Below are positions 1 to 5,673 of a DNA stretch of 6,592 nucleotides, one piece after another. Source of the stretch: a bacterium (lineage in GTDB: Bacteria; Bacillota_I; Bacilli_A; RF39; UBA660); NCBI GenBank assembly GCA_029012525.1, contig JAQXMG010000086.1:1-6592 (forward strand). The letters run 5' to 3'. Every line of letters starts with the position of its first letter. Position 1 is the stretch's first letter. The notes beneath the pieces are model-generated. The model saw only the letters and a program-made list of their open reading frames with translations, did no database searches and was not told the origin of the DNA. Both the position numbers and the translations under genes were made by a program.

Positions 1-2
1 AT

Positions 3-179
3 GATATGAAAAAGATGTTTGTTGATTCTGTTTTTAATAATTTTAGTACTTATGAAGAGTTTTTAAAAACAATCGATTTTGATTATACTGATCCATATAT
101 TTATACAAATTTATTTATTGAAAAAGATACCGAAATAAAAAAAATGGTAAGGAATTTAGAAAAAAATAAAAATAGATAA
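3..179 (+). CDS. C-terminal fragment of a protein paralogous to the downstream M3-like peptidase (5' end outside window)
   Basis: An open frame runs from the window edge to TAA at 177-179 and gives about 58 residues. ATGs at 6 and 15 are in frame, but no ribosome-binding site can be seen because the window starts here, so this is most likely the tail of a longer gene. Its C-terminus resembles that of the next protein: FLKTIDFDY here against FFRTIDFNI there, followed in both by a Tyr-rich stretch and a charged ending (IEKDTEIKKMV against LEKEFKKMDSLV). I infer that the two are tandem paralogues and that this fragment is the last helix pair of a short M3-like metallopeptidase. The catalytic part is not in the window, so activity cannot be judged. 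The stop is 15 bases before the next start, which suggests co-transcription. Confidence 0.6.
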   Translation, partial: DMKKMFVDSVFNNFSTYEEFLKTIDFDYTDPYIYTNLFIEKDTEIKKMVRNLEKNKNR

Positions 180-194
180 GGAAGAAATTTTTTT

Positions 195-1277
195 ATGAGG
201 CTAGATTGGGATAAAGATATAGTTAAGACGTGTAAAAATAATCTTGAAAATTTAGGTTATAATGATTTAGAAAATTTAATTTTAATTGATACATATAACA
301 AATTTTTAATTGGTAATTTAGATGATGATTCTTTTGAAGAAATATCATTTAATGATAAAGAAATCTTAAAAATAATAAAAGAAGAAGTAATAGCTTATAA
401 AAAATTAATAGATGATTTACCTAATAAATTTAGTAATAATCTTATCAATTTAGTTGATGGTTTAAAAATACCTAATGTTGCTGATTTTAATATAGATGAT
501 AAAACAACAGATGATGAATTATATAAATTATCTTATGAAATTTTTACAGATGTTTCAGAAGAATTTAAAAAGTATTTAGATTATATTTATGATAATAAAT
601 TAGTTAAAATAAGTAATGATGTCTTTTTGGATGGACCTTGTTGTTATGTTGATTTATATAATAAAAAAGGATTTGTTTACTATCCAAAACATATAATATC
701 TTCAAGAACATCATCATATAATCATGAATTAACACATAGCATTAATACCATGACAAATGGTGAGTTTTATTATAATATTAATCCCGATTTAACAGAGTTT
801 AATTCTATATTTATGGAATTATATAGTGATAATTTTATGTATAATAAAACTAAAGATAATATGTTTTTATATTCTAAATACAATAGTTTAAATAGATTTA
901 AAACTGATATAAGAAATATTGCTATTATAAAATCATTAAGTGAAATAAGACCTACTAAAGAAAACATTATCTGTAAAATGAAAGATGATTTTAATATTGA
1001 TTTAGAAGATAATTTTAATAATTATTTTAATGATATATTAAAAACTTTGAAAATTGAAATTGATTATTGTTATCTAATTGGACTTTGCTGTAGTCTTAAT
1101 TTGTTAAATAATTGTAATTTAGATGAACAAAAGAGTCGTTTTATGAAATCATTTTATGTAAATAGAAGAAAAAACTTTTTTAGAACAATAGATTTCAATA
1201 TTGATAATAATTATTATATGTATGATATTTTAGAAAAAGAGTTTAAAAAAATGGATTCTTTAGTTAGAAAAAAATAA
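195..1277 (+). CDS. Short M3/PepF-like zinc metallopeptidase homologue, 360 aa
   Basis: The protein carries a zinc-binding HELTH motif at residues 177-181: His177 and His181 would be ligands and Glu178 the general base. Twenty residues after His181 comes TEFNSIFMEL, which fits the M3-family pattern in which a Glu in an ExxSxxxE context (Glu201 here) is the third zinc ligand. M3 oligoendopeptidases such as PepF are usually about 600 residues with HExxH beyond residue 370. Here only about 176 residues precede the motif, so the N-terminal half is reduced, while about 160 residues follow as in the family. There is no signal peptide or membrane segment, so it is probably cytoplasmic. The ATG at 195 has AGGAAG at 179-184 with a 10-base spacer, starting in the stop codon of the upstream paralogue. 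Membership of M3 is inferred from motifs; a different HExxH gluzincin is the alternative. The substrate is unknown. Confidence 0.7.
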   Translation: MRLDWDKDIVKTCKNNLENLGYNDLENLILIDTYNKFLIGNLDDDSFEEISFNDKEILKIIKEEVIAYKKLIDDLPNKFSNNLINLVDGLKIPNVADFNIDDKTTDDELYKLSYEIFTDVSEEFKKYLDYIYDNKLVKISNDVFLDGPCCYVDLYNKKGFVYYPKHIISSRTSSYNHELTHSINTMTNGEFYYNINPDLTEFNSIFMELYSDNFMYNKTKDNMFLYSKYNSLNRFKTDIRNIAIIKSLSEIRPTKENIICKMKDDFNIDLEDNFNNYFNDILKTLKIEIDYCYLIGLCCSLNLLNNCNLDEQKSRFMKSFYVNRRKNFFRTIDFNIDNNYYMYDILEKEFKKMDSLVRKK

Positions 1278-1311
1278 AAACTTTAGCTAAATTAATAACT
1301 AAAGTTTTTTT
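1276..1311 (+). terminator. Rho-independent terminator of the peptidase unit
   Basis: AAAAACTTTAG (1276-1286) pairs with CTAAAGTTTTT (1299-1309) around a 12-base loop, and T continues to 1311. It begins inside the stop codon of the peptidase gene. The A-rich left arm makes it plausible in the minus direction as well, where it could back up the terminator of the small RNA at 1316-1420. Confidence 0.8.
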
Positions 1312-1314
1312 GTT

Positions 1315-1351
1315 AAATAAAAGAAGTCGTACCCCCCTGAGGAACGACTTC
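1315..1351 (-). terminator. Intrinsic terminator of small RNA A
   Basis: On the minus strand GAAGTCGT (1351-1344) pairs perfectly with ACGACTTC (1330-1323) around a 13-base loop rich in G. TTTTATTT (1322-1315) follows directly. The 8-bp stem plus T-rich tail is only terminator-like in the minus direction; on the + strand no T-tract follows the hairpin. Confidence 0.7.
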
Positions 1352-1420
1352 AATAAAAAGAATAAAAAGGGGTTGGCTAGTGTGATACTAGCATCCAATT
1401 CGCCTAAAACCGAATTGGTG
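1316..1420 (-). ncRNA. Putative ~105-nt structured small RNA (RNA A), minus strand
   Basis: A strong minus-strand promoter (1427-1455) predicts a start near 1420, and a hairpin with a T-tract ends the unit near 1316. In the transcript, hairpin 1 is CCAATTCG (1418-1411) with CGAATTGG (1402-1395), a perfect 8-bp stem. Hairpin 2 is GCTAGT (1392-1387) with ACTAGC (1381-1376). Next comes a linker with CAACCCC and then a U-rich stretch, and finally the terminator stem GAAGTCGT/ACGACTTC, whose loop carries six G. ACCCC in the linker could pair with GGGGU in that loop, a possible pseudoknot. There is no convincing reading frame or ribosome-binding site inside. It could be an orphan antisense-type antitoxin RNA or a trans-acting regulator with a C-rich seed; I cannot assign it to a known family. 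No partner toxin frame is visible on the opposite strand. Confidence 0.6.
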
Positions 1421-1426
1421 ATTTAT

Positions 1427-1455
1427 ATAATAATCATTTTTGCCTAAAAAGTCAA
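1427..1455 (-). promoter_or_regulatory. Minus-strand promoter of small RNA A
   Basis: On the minus strand TTGACT (1455-1450) is followed by a 17-base spacer and TATTAT (1432-1427). Five of six bases match in each box, with ideal spacing, which puts the start near 1420. No minus-strand gene lies downstream before the terminator at 1315-1351, so its product is a small RNA. Confidence 0.7.
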
Positions 1456-1499
1456 CCTATTTTGTGAAATTTATTTAAAAAATTTGTATTTTAAAATTA

Positions 1500-1528
1500 T
1501 TGAAAGAAAATTAAATTTATGATATATT
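1500..1528 (+). promoter_or_regulatory. Promoter of the surface-protein gene
   Basis: TTGAAA (1500-1505), a 17-base spacer and TATATT (1523-1528) form a good vegetative promoter. The predicted start is near 1535, leaving a leader of about 23 bases that holds the ribosome-binding site. It is divergent from the promoter of small RNA A; the two -35 boxes are 44 bases apart, so transcription from one could affect the other. Confidence 0.65.
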
Positions 1529-1541
1529 GTAATAGAGTAAA

Positions 1542-1547
1542 AAGGAG
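1542..1547 (+). promoter_or_regulatory. Ribosome-binding site that fixes the start at 1558
   Basis: AAGGAG lies 10 bases before ATG 1558. An in-frame ATG at 1519 would add 13 residues, but it lies within the promoter, ahead of the predicted transcription start, and would push the hydrophobic signal core away from the N-terminus. The start at 1558 is therefore preferred. Confidence 0.8.
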
Positions 1548-1557
1548 TGTAAAACTT

Positions 1558-3279
1558 ATGAATTTTATTAAAAAAATTTTGTTATTATTTATTTTATTCC
1601 TATGTCCAATGGTTGTTTCTGCTAAAGTAACATCAAATATTTCTTGTACTAAACAAGAAGTAATAGCAGGTAATAGCTTCACATGTGATGTATCTGTAAC
1701 ACCAGAATCTGGTACTTCTATAACATCATTTAAAACTGCAATAGATTATCCTGCTGATTTTACTTTAACTAAAATAACACCAGCATCAAACTGGACTAGT
1801 AATTCTAATTCAATAATTGATCTTACAAATTCAAATTATGAACAAGGTCAAGGCCTTACTACAACATTAAATATTGCTACTTTAACTTTTAGTGTTAATA
1901 GTAATGTTAATTATGGTACAAAAGAAATAAAAGTAAGAGGATATGATTTAGATGAAGAATCAAGTTATACTATAAAAATTTTATCAAGTAATTATTACTT
2001 AAAAAGTTTAACAGTATCAGGAATTGATTTTTCATTTTCTTCTAAAACATATACCTATAATTTATCGACTACTAAAGATTCTGTTACTGTTAGTGCTATT
2101 CCAATGGATACTAATTCAGTATTTAAATCTGGGTATGGACCAGGAACTTTTTCTTTAAATTATGGTCATAATACTATTCAAATTATTGTTGTTGCACAAA
2201 ATGGATCAATAGGTACTTATACTTTAAATATAGAAAGAATTGATCAAAGAAGTACTAATAATAATTTAAAAGAGCTAAAAGTAAGTGAAGGTGTTTTATC
2301 ACCAAGCTTTAATAAAAATAATTTAACTTATAATGTCAGTGTATCAAATGATGTTAAAACTCTGGATATTGAAGCAACTAAGGAAGTAGATTCATCAACT
2401 TATGTAGAAGGATATGGTCCTAGAACAGTTGAAATTCAGGATGGACTTAATACTTTTCAAATTAAAGTAAAATCAGAAAATGGGTCTACGAAAACATATA
2501 CGCTTAATATAACAAAAAGTGAAAAGAGTTCTAATAATTTTTTAAAAGCTTTAAAGTTAAAAGATGTAGAAATTAACTTTGATAAAAATGTATATGAATA
2601 TAATGCTAACGTTTTATACAATGTTTTAGAAACAGAAATAATTGCTGTACCAGAAGATATTAAAGCAAAAGTTGAAGTTATTGGAAACAAATCATTGATA
2701 ATCGGAGAAAATGTTTTTACTATTAATGTTATAGCAGAAAACGGAGCAGTTTTAAGTTATAAAATTACTATTAATAGATTAGAAGAAGGAAGAACTTTAT
2801 CAAGTAATAATTATTTAAGTGAACTTTTAATCAATAATTATCCAATTGATTTTAACAAAGATATTACTAACTATACTATAAAAATTAATAATGAAAATAG
2901 ATTAACAATTAGCTATACTCCAGAAGATGCTAATTCAGTAGTTCAAATTGAAGGAAATAATGCCTTAAAAAATGGTAGTAAAATAATCATTAGAGTAACA
3001 AGTGAAGATAAAAGTGTTAGATTATATACAATTAATATCGAAAAAGATCAAGATGCTAAAACTATATTTATATATATATCTATTGCTCTTGTTATCGTAA
3101 TACTTTTATTATTATTCTTATTTAGAAAGAAAATATTTAAACCTAAACAAGATCAAATTATAAGTCAAGATGTTAATTTAAAAACTTCAAAACTTGTTTT
3201 AAACAACAAAAAACAGAATCAAGAAATATTTGAAACAAAACAAGAACAAGTAACTATTCCTGAAGAAGATAATAAATAA
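1558..3279 (+). CDS. Secreted, membrane-anchored protein with cohesin-like domain and four cadherin-like beta-sandwich repeats
   Basis: This 573-residue protein starts with a signal peptide: Lys5-Lys6, a Leu/Ile-rich core and likely cleavage after VSA (residue 22). Residues 23-142 look like a cohesin-type beta domain, with Cys30 and Cys43 possibly bonded. Four repeats follow at about 143-228, 232-319, 324-407 and 415-496. Each opens with a motif such as SNNYL and closes with a motif such as YTLNIER or YTINIEK, at a spacing of 89-92 residues. This is the Pfam cadherin-like (PF12733) pattern. Residues 502-522 form a membrane helix followed by RKK, and a ~50-residue polar, Gln/Lys-rich tail stays in the cytoplasm. 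There is no LPXTG sorting signal. I infer a cell-surface adhesion or scaffold protein held by its C-terminal helix; the ligand is unknown. It is a single-gene unit with its own promoter and terminator. Confidence 0.85.
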   Translation: MNFIKKILLLFILFLCPMVVSAKVTSNISCTKQEVIAGNSFTCDVSVTPESGTSITSFKTAIDYPADFTLTKITPASNWTSNSNSIIDLTNSNYEQGQGLTTTLNIATLTFSVNSNVNYGTKEIKVRGYDLDEESSYTIKILSSNYYLKSLTVSGIDFSFSSKTYTYNLSTTKDSVTVSAIPMDTNSVFKSGYGPGTFSLNYGHNTIQIIVVAQNGSIGTYTLNIERIDQRSTNNNLKELKVSEGVLSPSFNKNNLTYNVSVSNDVKTLDIEATKEVDSSTYVEGYGPRTVEIQDGLNTFQIKVKSENGSTKTYTLNITKSEKSSNNFLKALKLKDVEINFDKNVYEYNANVLYNVLETEIIAVPEDIKAKVEVIGNKSLIIGENVFTINVIAENGAVLSYKITINRLEEGRTLSSNNYLSELLINNYPIDFNKDITNYTIKINNENRLTISYTPEDANSVVQIEGNNALKNGSKIIIRVTSEDKSVRLYTINIEKDQDAKTIFIYISIALVIVILLLLFLFRKKIFKPKQDQIISQDVNLKTSKLVLNNKKQNQEIFETKQEQVTIPEEDNK

Positions 3280-3305
3280 AAAGTGCTTTAATAAAGCATT
3301 TTTTT
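3280..3305 (+). terminator. Rho-independent terminator of the surface-protein gene
   Basis: A 10-bp stem (3280-3289 with 3293-3302, including one G-T pair and the core TGCTTT/AAAGCA) closes a 3-base loop, and a T-tract runs from 3299 to 3305. It starts one base after the stop codon and separates this gene from recG. Confidence 0.8.
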
Positions 3306-3364
3306 GATGTAAAACTTTTTAAATTTATTATTAGTAAAACTCTTCTTTAAATTAAAATTTATGC

Positions 3365-3393
3365 TTTAAAAAAATGTTTAAATATGGTATAAT
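3365..3393 (+). promoter_or_regulatory. Extended -10 promoter of recG
   Basis: TGGTATAAT (3385-3393) is a consensus -10 with the TGn extension. A weak -35, TTTAAA (3365-3370), lies 17 bases upstream of it. The start is expected near 3400, just before the ribosome-binding site, so the leader is very short (about 19 bases to TTG 3419). Confidence 0.65.
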
Positions 3394-3402
3394 CTGAAGT
3401 AA

Positions 3403-3408
3403 AAAGGA
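3403..3408 (+). promoter_or_regulatory. Ribosome-binding site that selects a TTG start for recG
   Basis: AAAGGA ends at 3408. The upstream in-frame GTG at 3410 is only one base away, too close for initiation, while TTG at 3419 is at an ideal 10-base spacing. The TTG start also gives the short N-terminus expected ahead of the RecG KKIGPKTV segment. Confidence 0.7.
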
Positions 3409-3418
3409 CGTGATATAC

Positions 3419-5416
3419 TTGATAGATATTAGTAAGGTGAAAAAAATTGGACCAAAGACAGTTATGCTTTTAAATAAATTAAATATATATTCTGTTCTTG
3501 ACTTGACAACTCACTTTCCTTATAGATATGATTTAATAAAAAGAAGTGACTTAAAATCTTGTAATGAAGAAGACAAAGTAATAATTGATGGTAAAGTTGA
3601 TTCAATTCCTATTTTAATAAGACTTAAAAATAATTTAAATAAAATGAATTTTAGACTTACAACAAGTGATGGTAATATTGTTGGTGTTTCTATTTTTAAT
3701 AGAGCATTTTTAAAGAAAAGTTTAGAAGTTGGAACATCTATTACTGTATTTGGTAAATTTGAAAAACAAAAAAATATTATTGTAGCATCAGAAATAAGAG
3801 TTGGTCTTTTACCAAAAGGAGAAAGAATAGAACCTGTTTATCATGGGACAGTGGGATTAAATTCTAAAACACTAAGTTCACTAATTAATAATGCTTTAAT
3901 GGATTATGGTAATGATTTGGAAGATTATATTCCAAAGTATCTGATTGAAAAATATAATTTTTTAAATAAAAAAACAGCATTAAATATTGTTCATAATCCA
4001 CCTTCTTACGATAAATTAAAAGAGGCGAGAATAAGACTAAAATATGAAGAATTATTTTGCTTTATGACAAAGATTAATTATCTAAAATTAAAAAATAAAA
4101 CAAGGGAAAATGGTATTGCTAAAACAATAAATTATGAGGCATTAGATAAGTTAATTAGTACTCTTCCTTTTAAATTGACAGAAGATCAGGATAAAGTTTT
4201 AACTGAAATATTAGATGATTTAAGTTCATCAAATAGAATGAATAGATTACTACAAGGTGATGTAGGAAGTGGTAAAACAATTATTGCAATTTTAGCTATG
4301 TACGCTTGCGTTTTAAGTGGCTATACAACTGCTTTAATGGCACCAACAGAAATACTTGCTAATCAGCATTATAATAATATAAAAAATTTATTAAAAGGTA
4401 CTAATATAAAGATAGAATTATTAACAGGATCTATTACTAAAGCTAAAAAAGATGAAATTTACAAAAGACTAGAAAATGGAGAGATTGATATTATTATTGG
4501 TACTCATGCTTTAATTCAAGAAGGAGTAACTTATAAAAATTTAGGACTTGTAGTAACTGATGAACAACATCGTTTTGGAGTTCTTCAAAGAACATGTCTT
4601 CAAAACAAAGGAGTTACACCTGATATTTTATATATGAGTGCAACACCAATTCCTAGAACTTATGCTTTAACAATTTATGGTGATATGGATATTTCTACAA
4701 TTAAAACACTTCCAAGTGGTAGAAAAAAAATAGATACATTTTTAAAAAGTACAAGTGAAATAAAAGATGTTTTAAAGATGATGTATGAAGAACTTTTAAA
4801 TAATCATCAAATATATGTTATTGCACCTTTAATTGAAGAAAATGAGAATTCTGATTTAACTACAGTTAATGAACTAAAAGATAAAATGGAACTTGCTTTT
4901 CAAGGAAAATTTAATATAGATATAATTCATGGTAAATTAAGACAAGTTGAAAAAGATAAAATAATGGAAAAATTTGTTAATAACGAAACCCAAATTTTAA
5001 TTAGTACTACAGTAATTGAAGTAGGAGTAGATGTTCCAAATACGACAATGATTGTTATATTTGATGCCAATAGATTTGGACTTTCAACACTTCATCAGTT
5101 ACGTGGTAGAGTAGGAAGAAGTAACTTAAAAAGTAAGTGCGTTTTAATAAGTGATAGTGATACCAAAAGACTTGATGTTATGACTAAAACTAATGATGGG
5201 TTTGAGATAAGTGAGGAAGATTTCAAATTAAGAGGACATGGTGATTTATTTGGAGTAAAACAAAGTGGAGATATGACATTTAAGATTGCAGATATAAAAG
5301 AAGATTATAAGATTCTTTTACAGACAAAAAAAGATTCATTGGAATTTTTAACAAATAGTGATGAAAGTTTAAAGAAATTAAAAAATGAAATTATTTCAAC
5401 AATTCAAGAGGGATAA
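3419..5416 (+). CDS. recG: ATP-dependent DNA helicase RecG
   Basis: RecG is a double-strand DNA translocase that regresses stalled replication forks and drives branch migration of Holliday junctions. From TTG 3419 the protein has 665 residues, close to the usual 680-690. It has an N-terminal helix-hairpin-like segment (KKIGPKTVMLLNKL, residues 8-21), an OB-fold wedge domain at about 52-135, LPFKLTEDQ (250-258), Walker A GDVGSGKT (280-287), the RecG-typical Walker B DEQH (381-384), SATPIPRT (407-414), LRGRVGRS (561-568) and the C-terminal LRGHGDLFGVKQSG (604-617) that couples ATP use to translocation. All key residues are intact. It contains no tryptophan, in line with the AT-rich genome. It appears monocistronic with its own promoter. 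No terminator follows immediately; the next on the + strand are at 5548 and 5635. Confidence 0.97.
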   Translation: MIDISKVKKIGPKTVMLLNKLNIYSVLDLTTHFPYRYDLIKRSDLKSCNEEDKVIIDGKVDSIPILIRLKNNLNKMNFRLTTSDGNIVGVSIFNRAFLKKSLEVGTSITVFGKFEKQKNIIVASEIRVGLLPKGERIEPVYHGTVGLNSKTLSSLINNALMDYGNDLEDYIPKYLIEKYNFLNKKTALNIVHNPPSYDKLKEARIRLKYEELFCFMTKINYLKLKNKTRENGIAKTINYEALDKLISTLPFKLTEDQDKVLTEILDDLSSSNRMNRLLQGDVGSGKTIIAILAMYACVLSGYTTALMAPTEILANQHYNNIKNLLKGTNIKIELLTGSITKAKKDEIYKRLENGEIDIIIGTHALIQEGVTYKNLGLVVTDEQHRFGVLQRTCLQNKGVTPDILYMSATPIPRTYALTIYGDMDISTIKTLPSGRKKIDTFLKSTSEIKDVLKMMYEELLNNHQIYVIAPLIEENENSDLTTVNELKDKMELAFQGKFNIDIIHGKLRQVEKDKIMEKFVNNETQILISTTVIEVGVDVPNTTMIVIFDANRFGLSTLHQLRGRVGRSNLKSKCVLISDSDTKRLDVMTKTNDGFEISEEDFKLRGHGDLFGVKQSGDMTFKIADIKEDYKILLQTKKDSLEFLTNSDESLKKLKNEIISTIQEG

Positions 5417-5443
5417 ATTTTAATGTAAATTCTAAAAAACCAA

Positions 5444-5472
5444 TTGACATTTTTTGAAAAATACTTTATGAT
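5444..5472 (+). promoter_or_regulatory. Near-consensus promoter of small RNA B
   Basis: TTGACA (5444-5449) is a perfect -35. It is followed by a 17-base spacer and TATGAT (5467-5472), one mismatch from consensus. Transcription should start near 5479. It is one of the two strongest promoters in the window, and no believable gene lies downstream on this strand, so the product is probably a small RNA. Confidence 0.75.
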
Positions 5473-5478
5473 TAAAAT

Positions 5479-5580
5479 GCGTGGTGGATATACCCGCACT
5501 GCTTTTACGGTTATTGTAAAAGTAGTATTCAACCAAAACCCCCTGAAGAGAGTGATGAAACAATATCACTCTCATTTTTG
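5479..5580 (+). ncRNA. Putative ~100-nt structured small RNA (RNA B)
   Basis: The unit is bounded by a near-consensus promoter and an intrinsic terminator. Hairpin 1, starting at 5478, pairs TGCG-GGT with ACC-CGCA (one bulged T, 6-base loop, ends 5498). Hairpin 2 is an 11-bp stem, ACTGCTTTTAC (5498-5508) with GTAAAAGTAGT (5516-5526), with one G-T pair. An unpaired linker rich in A and C, holding AACCAAAACCCCC (5531-5543), leads to the terminator hairpin. Reading frames cross the region (for example from ATG 5477), but no ribosome-binding site precedes them and the stems explain the sequence better. The plan parallels small RNA A. A long isoform reading through to 5599 could pair AAAACCCC (5535-5542) with GGGGTTTT (5592-5599). 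It could be host-encoded or part of the element that carries the integrase. Confidence 0.6.
5548..5579 (+). terminator. Intrinsic terminator of small RNA B
   Basis: GAGAGTGAT (5548-5556) pairs perfectly with ATCACTCTC (5565-5573) around an 8-base loop, followed by ATTTTT (5574-5579). The stem is 9 bp and the T-tract is short but adequate. RecG read-through transcripts would also end here. Confidence 0.7.
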
Positions 5581-5624
5581 TTGTGATTATAGGGGTTTTC
5601 GTGATTTTAATTATTTTAAAAATG

Positions 5625-5648
5625 CTTTTACATTAACTTTTACATTAA
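5625..5648 (+). repeat. Two tandem copies of a 12-bp repeat
   Basis: CTTTTACATTAA occurs twice head to tail (5625-5636 and 5637-5648). Its inverse follows at 5657-5667 (TAATGTAAAAG), and a related TAATGTAAA sits at 5421-5429 just after recG. Either copy can pair with the inverse copy, so two alternative hairpins exist. The location between recG and an integrase also makes recombinase-binding sites possible, which is a guess. Confidence 0.75.
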
Positions 5649-5673
5649 CTACTAGGTAATGTAAAAGTTTTTT
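5635..5673 (+). terminator. Probably bidirectional terminator between recG/RNA B and the integrase
   Basis: On the + strand a 13-bp stem (5635-5647 with 5657-5669, loop ACTACTAGG) is followed by T to 5673. The T-tract overlaps the integrase stop codon on the other strand. On the minus strand, pairing 5667-5657 with the distal repeat copy (5635-5625) places CATTTTT directly after the stem, so the integrase mRNA could end here too. Confidence 0.7.

Noticed and set aside
770..967. Minus-strand reading frames inside the peptidase gene (also 1497-1682 and 2457-2690 in and around the surface-protein gene)
   Set aside because: They lie opposite clearly coding sequence or a promoter, lack ribosome-binding sites and have the Leu/Ile-rich composition typical of antisense frames in AT-rich genes.
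1278..1440. A type I toxin peptide gene paired with RNA A
   Set aside because: No hydrophobic small frame with a ribosome-binding site was found on the + strand opposite RNA A; the resemblance is only in the hairpin layout.
1597..1608. Lipoprotein signal at Cys16 of the surface protein (LFLC)
   Set aside because: The residue before Cys is Leu rather than Ala, Gly or Ser, and a good signal peptidase I site (VSA) follows at residue 22.
3410..3421. GTG at 3410 as the recG start
   Set aside because: It is one base from the ribosome-binding site; TTG at 3419 has a 10-base spacing and gives the expected RecG N-terminus.
5586..5591. TATAAT on the minus strand, a possible antisense promoter against RNA B
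   Set aside because: No recognisable -35 lies 16-18 bases upstream (ATAATT-like only) and there is no TGn extension; in AT-rich DNA a lone TATAAT is weak evidence.
5444..5659. A 71-codon plus-strand reading frame across the gap after recG
   Set aside because: Its start lies in the -35 box of the promoter, no ribosome-binding site precedes it or its internal ATGs (5468, 5477), and the sequence is fully explained by RNA stems and terminators.
5417..5671. tRNA or tmRNA 3' end as the integration target
   Set aside because: No T-loop consensus, acceptor stem or CCA-like end could be found on either strand.
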